NCBI GenBank assembly: GCA_050014415.1
Contig: JBEKDJ010000412.1
Span: 1-6,631, forward strand
Direction of reading: 5' to 3'
From: JBEKDJ01 sp050014415
GTDB taxonomy: Bacteria; Desulfobacterota; BSN033; UBA1163
Length of the DNA stretch: 6,631 nt
Positions 5,831-6,631 of this stretch are shown in pieces. Below the pieces are notes generated by a model. The model saw only the letters and a program-made list of their open reading frames with translations, searched no databases and had not been told where the DNA came from. How positions within the stretch are numbered: position 1 is the stretch's first letter; each line of letters begins with the position of its first letter. The translations under genes were made by a program, and so were the position numbers.

Positions 5831-6150
5831 ATTCTCACCTCCTTTTTTCTGATGTATAAGGTTCCGCCATCACCGTCTTCTAAGACTGGGAGGGCTCCAT
5901 TAAGGTCCACTTTAATGAGGTACTTTTCTGGATGTTTAAGGGCTTCCTGGTACTCTTCTGATTCAAGTTCTGAAGCCATAAAGACATACCTGACGGCGTC
6001 TCTGGGATCTATAGCTACCCAGATTCCTTCAGTGCCTTCGGGGTCAACCCAGGTGTCTTCAAACCAGGGGTTTCCTCTGTCTTCCACTTCTAATTCTTGT
6101 AGTTCTTTAAAGGATGCCCAGTGGCCGTGGGTGCTATAGCCTAAAACCAT
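5794..6150 (-). CDS. Hypothetical 118-aa protein, paralog of the 96-aa neighbour
   Basis: Unrecognised family. It aligns end to end with the preceding gene product: MVLGYSTHGHWA, a helix LQELEVEDRGNPWF, then a strand and motif GIWVAIDPRDAVRYV, and near the C-terminus YLIKVDLNGALPVLEDGDGG followed by LYIRKK. Compared with the paralog it has about 10 extra residues in the middle (SEEYQEALKHPEK) and a C-terminal extension of about 15 residues (EVRIWNHKKGLTSSK). No signal peptide or membrane segment. ATG at 6150 is preferred over the in-frame GTG at 6159: GGAGGT sits 7 bp before the ATG while the GTG is part of that ribosome binding site, and the paralog starts at the matching residue. It begins one base after the stop of the 96-aa gene. 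Confidence 0.82.
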   Translation of the reverse strand: MVLGYSTHGHWASFKELQELEVEDRGNPWFEDTWVDPEGTEGIWVAIDPRDAVRYVFMASELESEEYQEALKHPEKYLIKVDLNGALPVLEDGDGGTLYIRKKEVRIWNHKKGLTSSK

Positions 6151-6151
6151 C

Positions 6152-6442
6152 TTATTCACCTCCTTTTTTCCGGATGAAGAGAACCCTCCCGTCCTCGTCC
6201 TTCAGGATTGGAGTCGCTTCCGTTAGGTCAATTTTGAAGAGGTATTCTTCGGTTTCGGATCCTACGGTGAAGTTCAGGTACTCGGGTGCATTCTGGGGGT
6301 CGAGGACCACCCAAATGGCTTCTGTGTTTTCAAGGTCTAGGTTGCTGTCATTGAACCATCTGTTCCCCCGGTCTTCGATCTCGATTTCCTTCAGGTCTTG
6401 AAGCGGGGCCCATTGGCCGCAGGTGCTAAATCCTATGCTCAT
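6152..6442 (-). CDS. Hypothetical 96-aa protein, first of two tandem paralogs
   Basis: Unrecognised family; compact cytoplasmic-looking protein. Order of conserved features shared with the next gene: MSIGFSTCGQWAPL, EIEIEDRGNRWF (about 20-30), EAIWVVLDPQNAPEYL (about 41-56), YLFKIDLTEATPIL (67-80) and DGRVLFIRKK (84-93). The alternation of beta strands with a DPxxAxxY motif is loosely reminiscent of small ADP-ribosyltransferase-fold proteins, but no catalytic triad can be shown and I do not claim that function. ATG at 6442 has GGAGGT 7 bp upstream; the in-frame TTG at 6460 lies within that site and is rejected. It overlaps the end of the upstream partial gene by 17 bp. Confidence 0.82.
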   Translation of the reverse strand: MSIGFSTCGQWAPLQDLKEIEIEDRGNRWFNDSNLDLENTEAIWVVLDPQNAPEYLNFTVGSETEEYLFKIDLTEATPILKDEDGRVLFIRKKGGE

Positions 6443-6629
6443 GGGTTTCACCTCCTTCAAATTCTTGTTTTAGTTTCAGGTAGAGGGCATAGCGCTCATT
6501 TCTTTCTTTTTCTTTTGCCCACAGCGAGATTTGGTCTTTGTGCTCGTCAACGATCCTTTCAAATTCTTTTTTTATTTCTGCTTTGGTGAGTCCAGTGTCT
6601 TTGTAGGGTTCTTGATGGCAGGCGTATAT
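6426..6629 (-). CDS. C-terminal part of a charged hypothetical protein, cut by the window edge
   Basis: An open minus-strand frame enters from the right edge and gives 67 residues before a TAG stop at 6426-6428. It starts IYACHQEPYKDTGLTKAEIK, followed by a long, highly charged helix (about 15-58, alternating K/E/R with KEKERNERYALYLKLKQEFE) likely to form a coiled coil or extended helix. The two other minus frames are closed in this stretch. Its last codons (EFEGGET) carry the ribosome binding site of the 96-aa gene, and the two genes overlap by 17 bp, as is typical of this operon. No family recognised; the N-terminus is outside the window. Confidence 0.7.
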   Translation of the reverse strand: MYACHQEPYKDTGLTKAEIKKEFERIVDEHKDQISLWAKEKERNERYALYLKLKQEFEGGETHEHRI

Positions 6630-6631
6630 TT

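Noticed and set aside
6151..6159. GTG start at 6159 (and TTG at 6460 for the paralog)
   Set aside because: These codons lie within the GGAGGTG ribosome binding sites; both paralogs align from the ATG codons at 6150 and 6442.
1..6631. CRISPR array, tRNA or rRNA genes
   Set aside because: No regularly spaced direct repeats and no cloverleaf or rRNA-like sequence were seen.

Overview
The window is a bacterial accessory region (phage, plasmid or integrative-element type rather than core chromosome). Every supported gene is read from the minus strand. Almost every start follows a strong GGAGG-type ribosome binding site, and the right half is packed with short, overlapping, mostly unrecognised genes. 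I cannot name the species. A DUF2958-like protein and a Ycf46-like AAA+ ATPase suggest a mobile element of an anaerobic or environmental bacterium, but that is inference.

Right part (about 4600-6631), in transcription order from the right edge: the C-terminal end of a charged small protein; two tandem paralogous small proteins (96 and 118 aa, separated by one base); a 70-aa protein starting with TTG; a DUF2958-like protein (137 aa); and an unrecognised 170-aa protein followed by a rho-independent terminator-like hairpin. Then comes an AAA+ ATPase gene. Gene overlaps and tight spacing suggest one operon.

Left part: the AAA+ ATPase gene is split. Its 5' portion (Walker A and B) lies at 3595-4578 and its 3' portion (sensor 1, arginine finger region) at 1-197. 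Between them sits a complete recombinase-in-trio (RIT) element of about 3.4 kb. It carries three tyrosine recombinase genes, ritA (414 aa), ritB (302 aa) and ritC (339 aa), joined by two ATGA stop-start overlaps. All three keep the R, K, H-x-x-R, H and Y catalytic residues, so the element looks intact. Deleting the element together with one copy of a directly repeated GTGCCA restores the ATPase frame exactly.

The most interesting signal is the organisation of the element ends. Each end carries two direct copies of a 10-bp box, TTATGCRGAG, 7 bp apart. At the right junction, the box abuts the 6-bp direct repeat GTGCCA. The left end has an extra 26 bp made of a near-perfect 20-bp palindrome of two box-like half-sites plus a second 6-bp spacer (TGGCCT). 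Joining the ends in a circle would create two inverted boxes around a 6-bp core, the geometry of a tyrosine-recombinase crossover site. Another box copy lies inverted inside the end of ritC, and a related half-box overlaps the probable ritA promoter.
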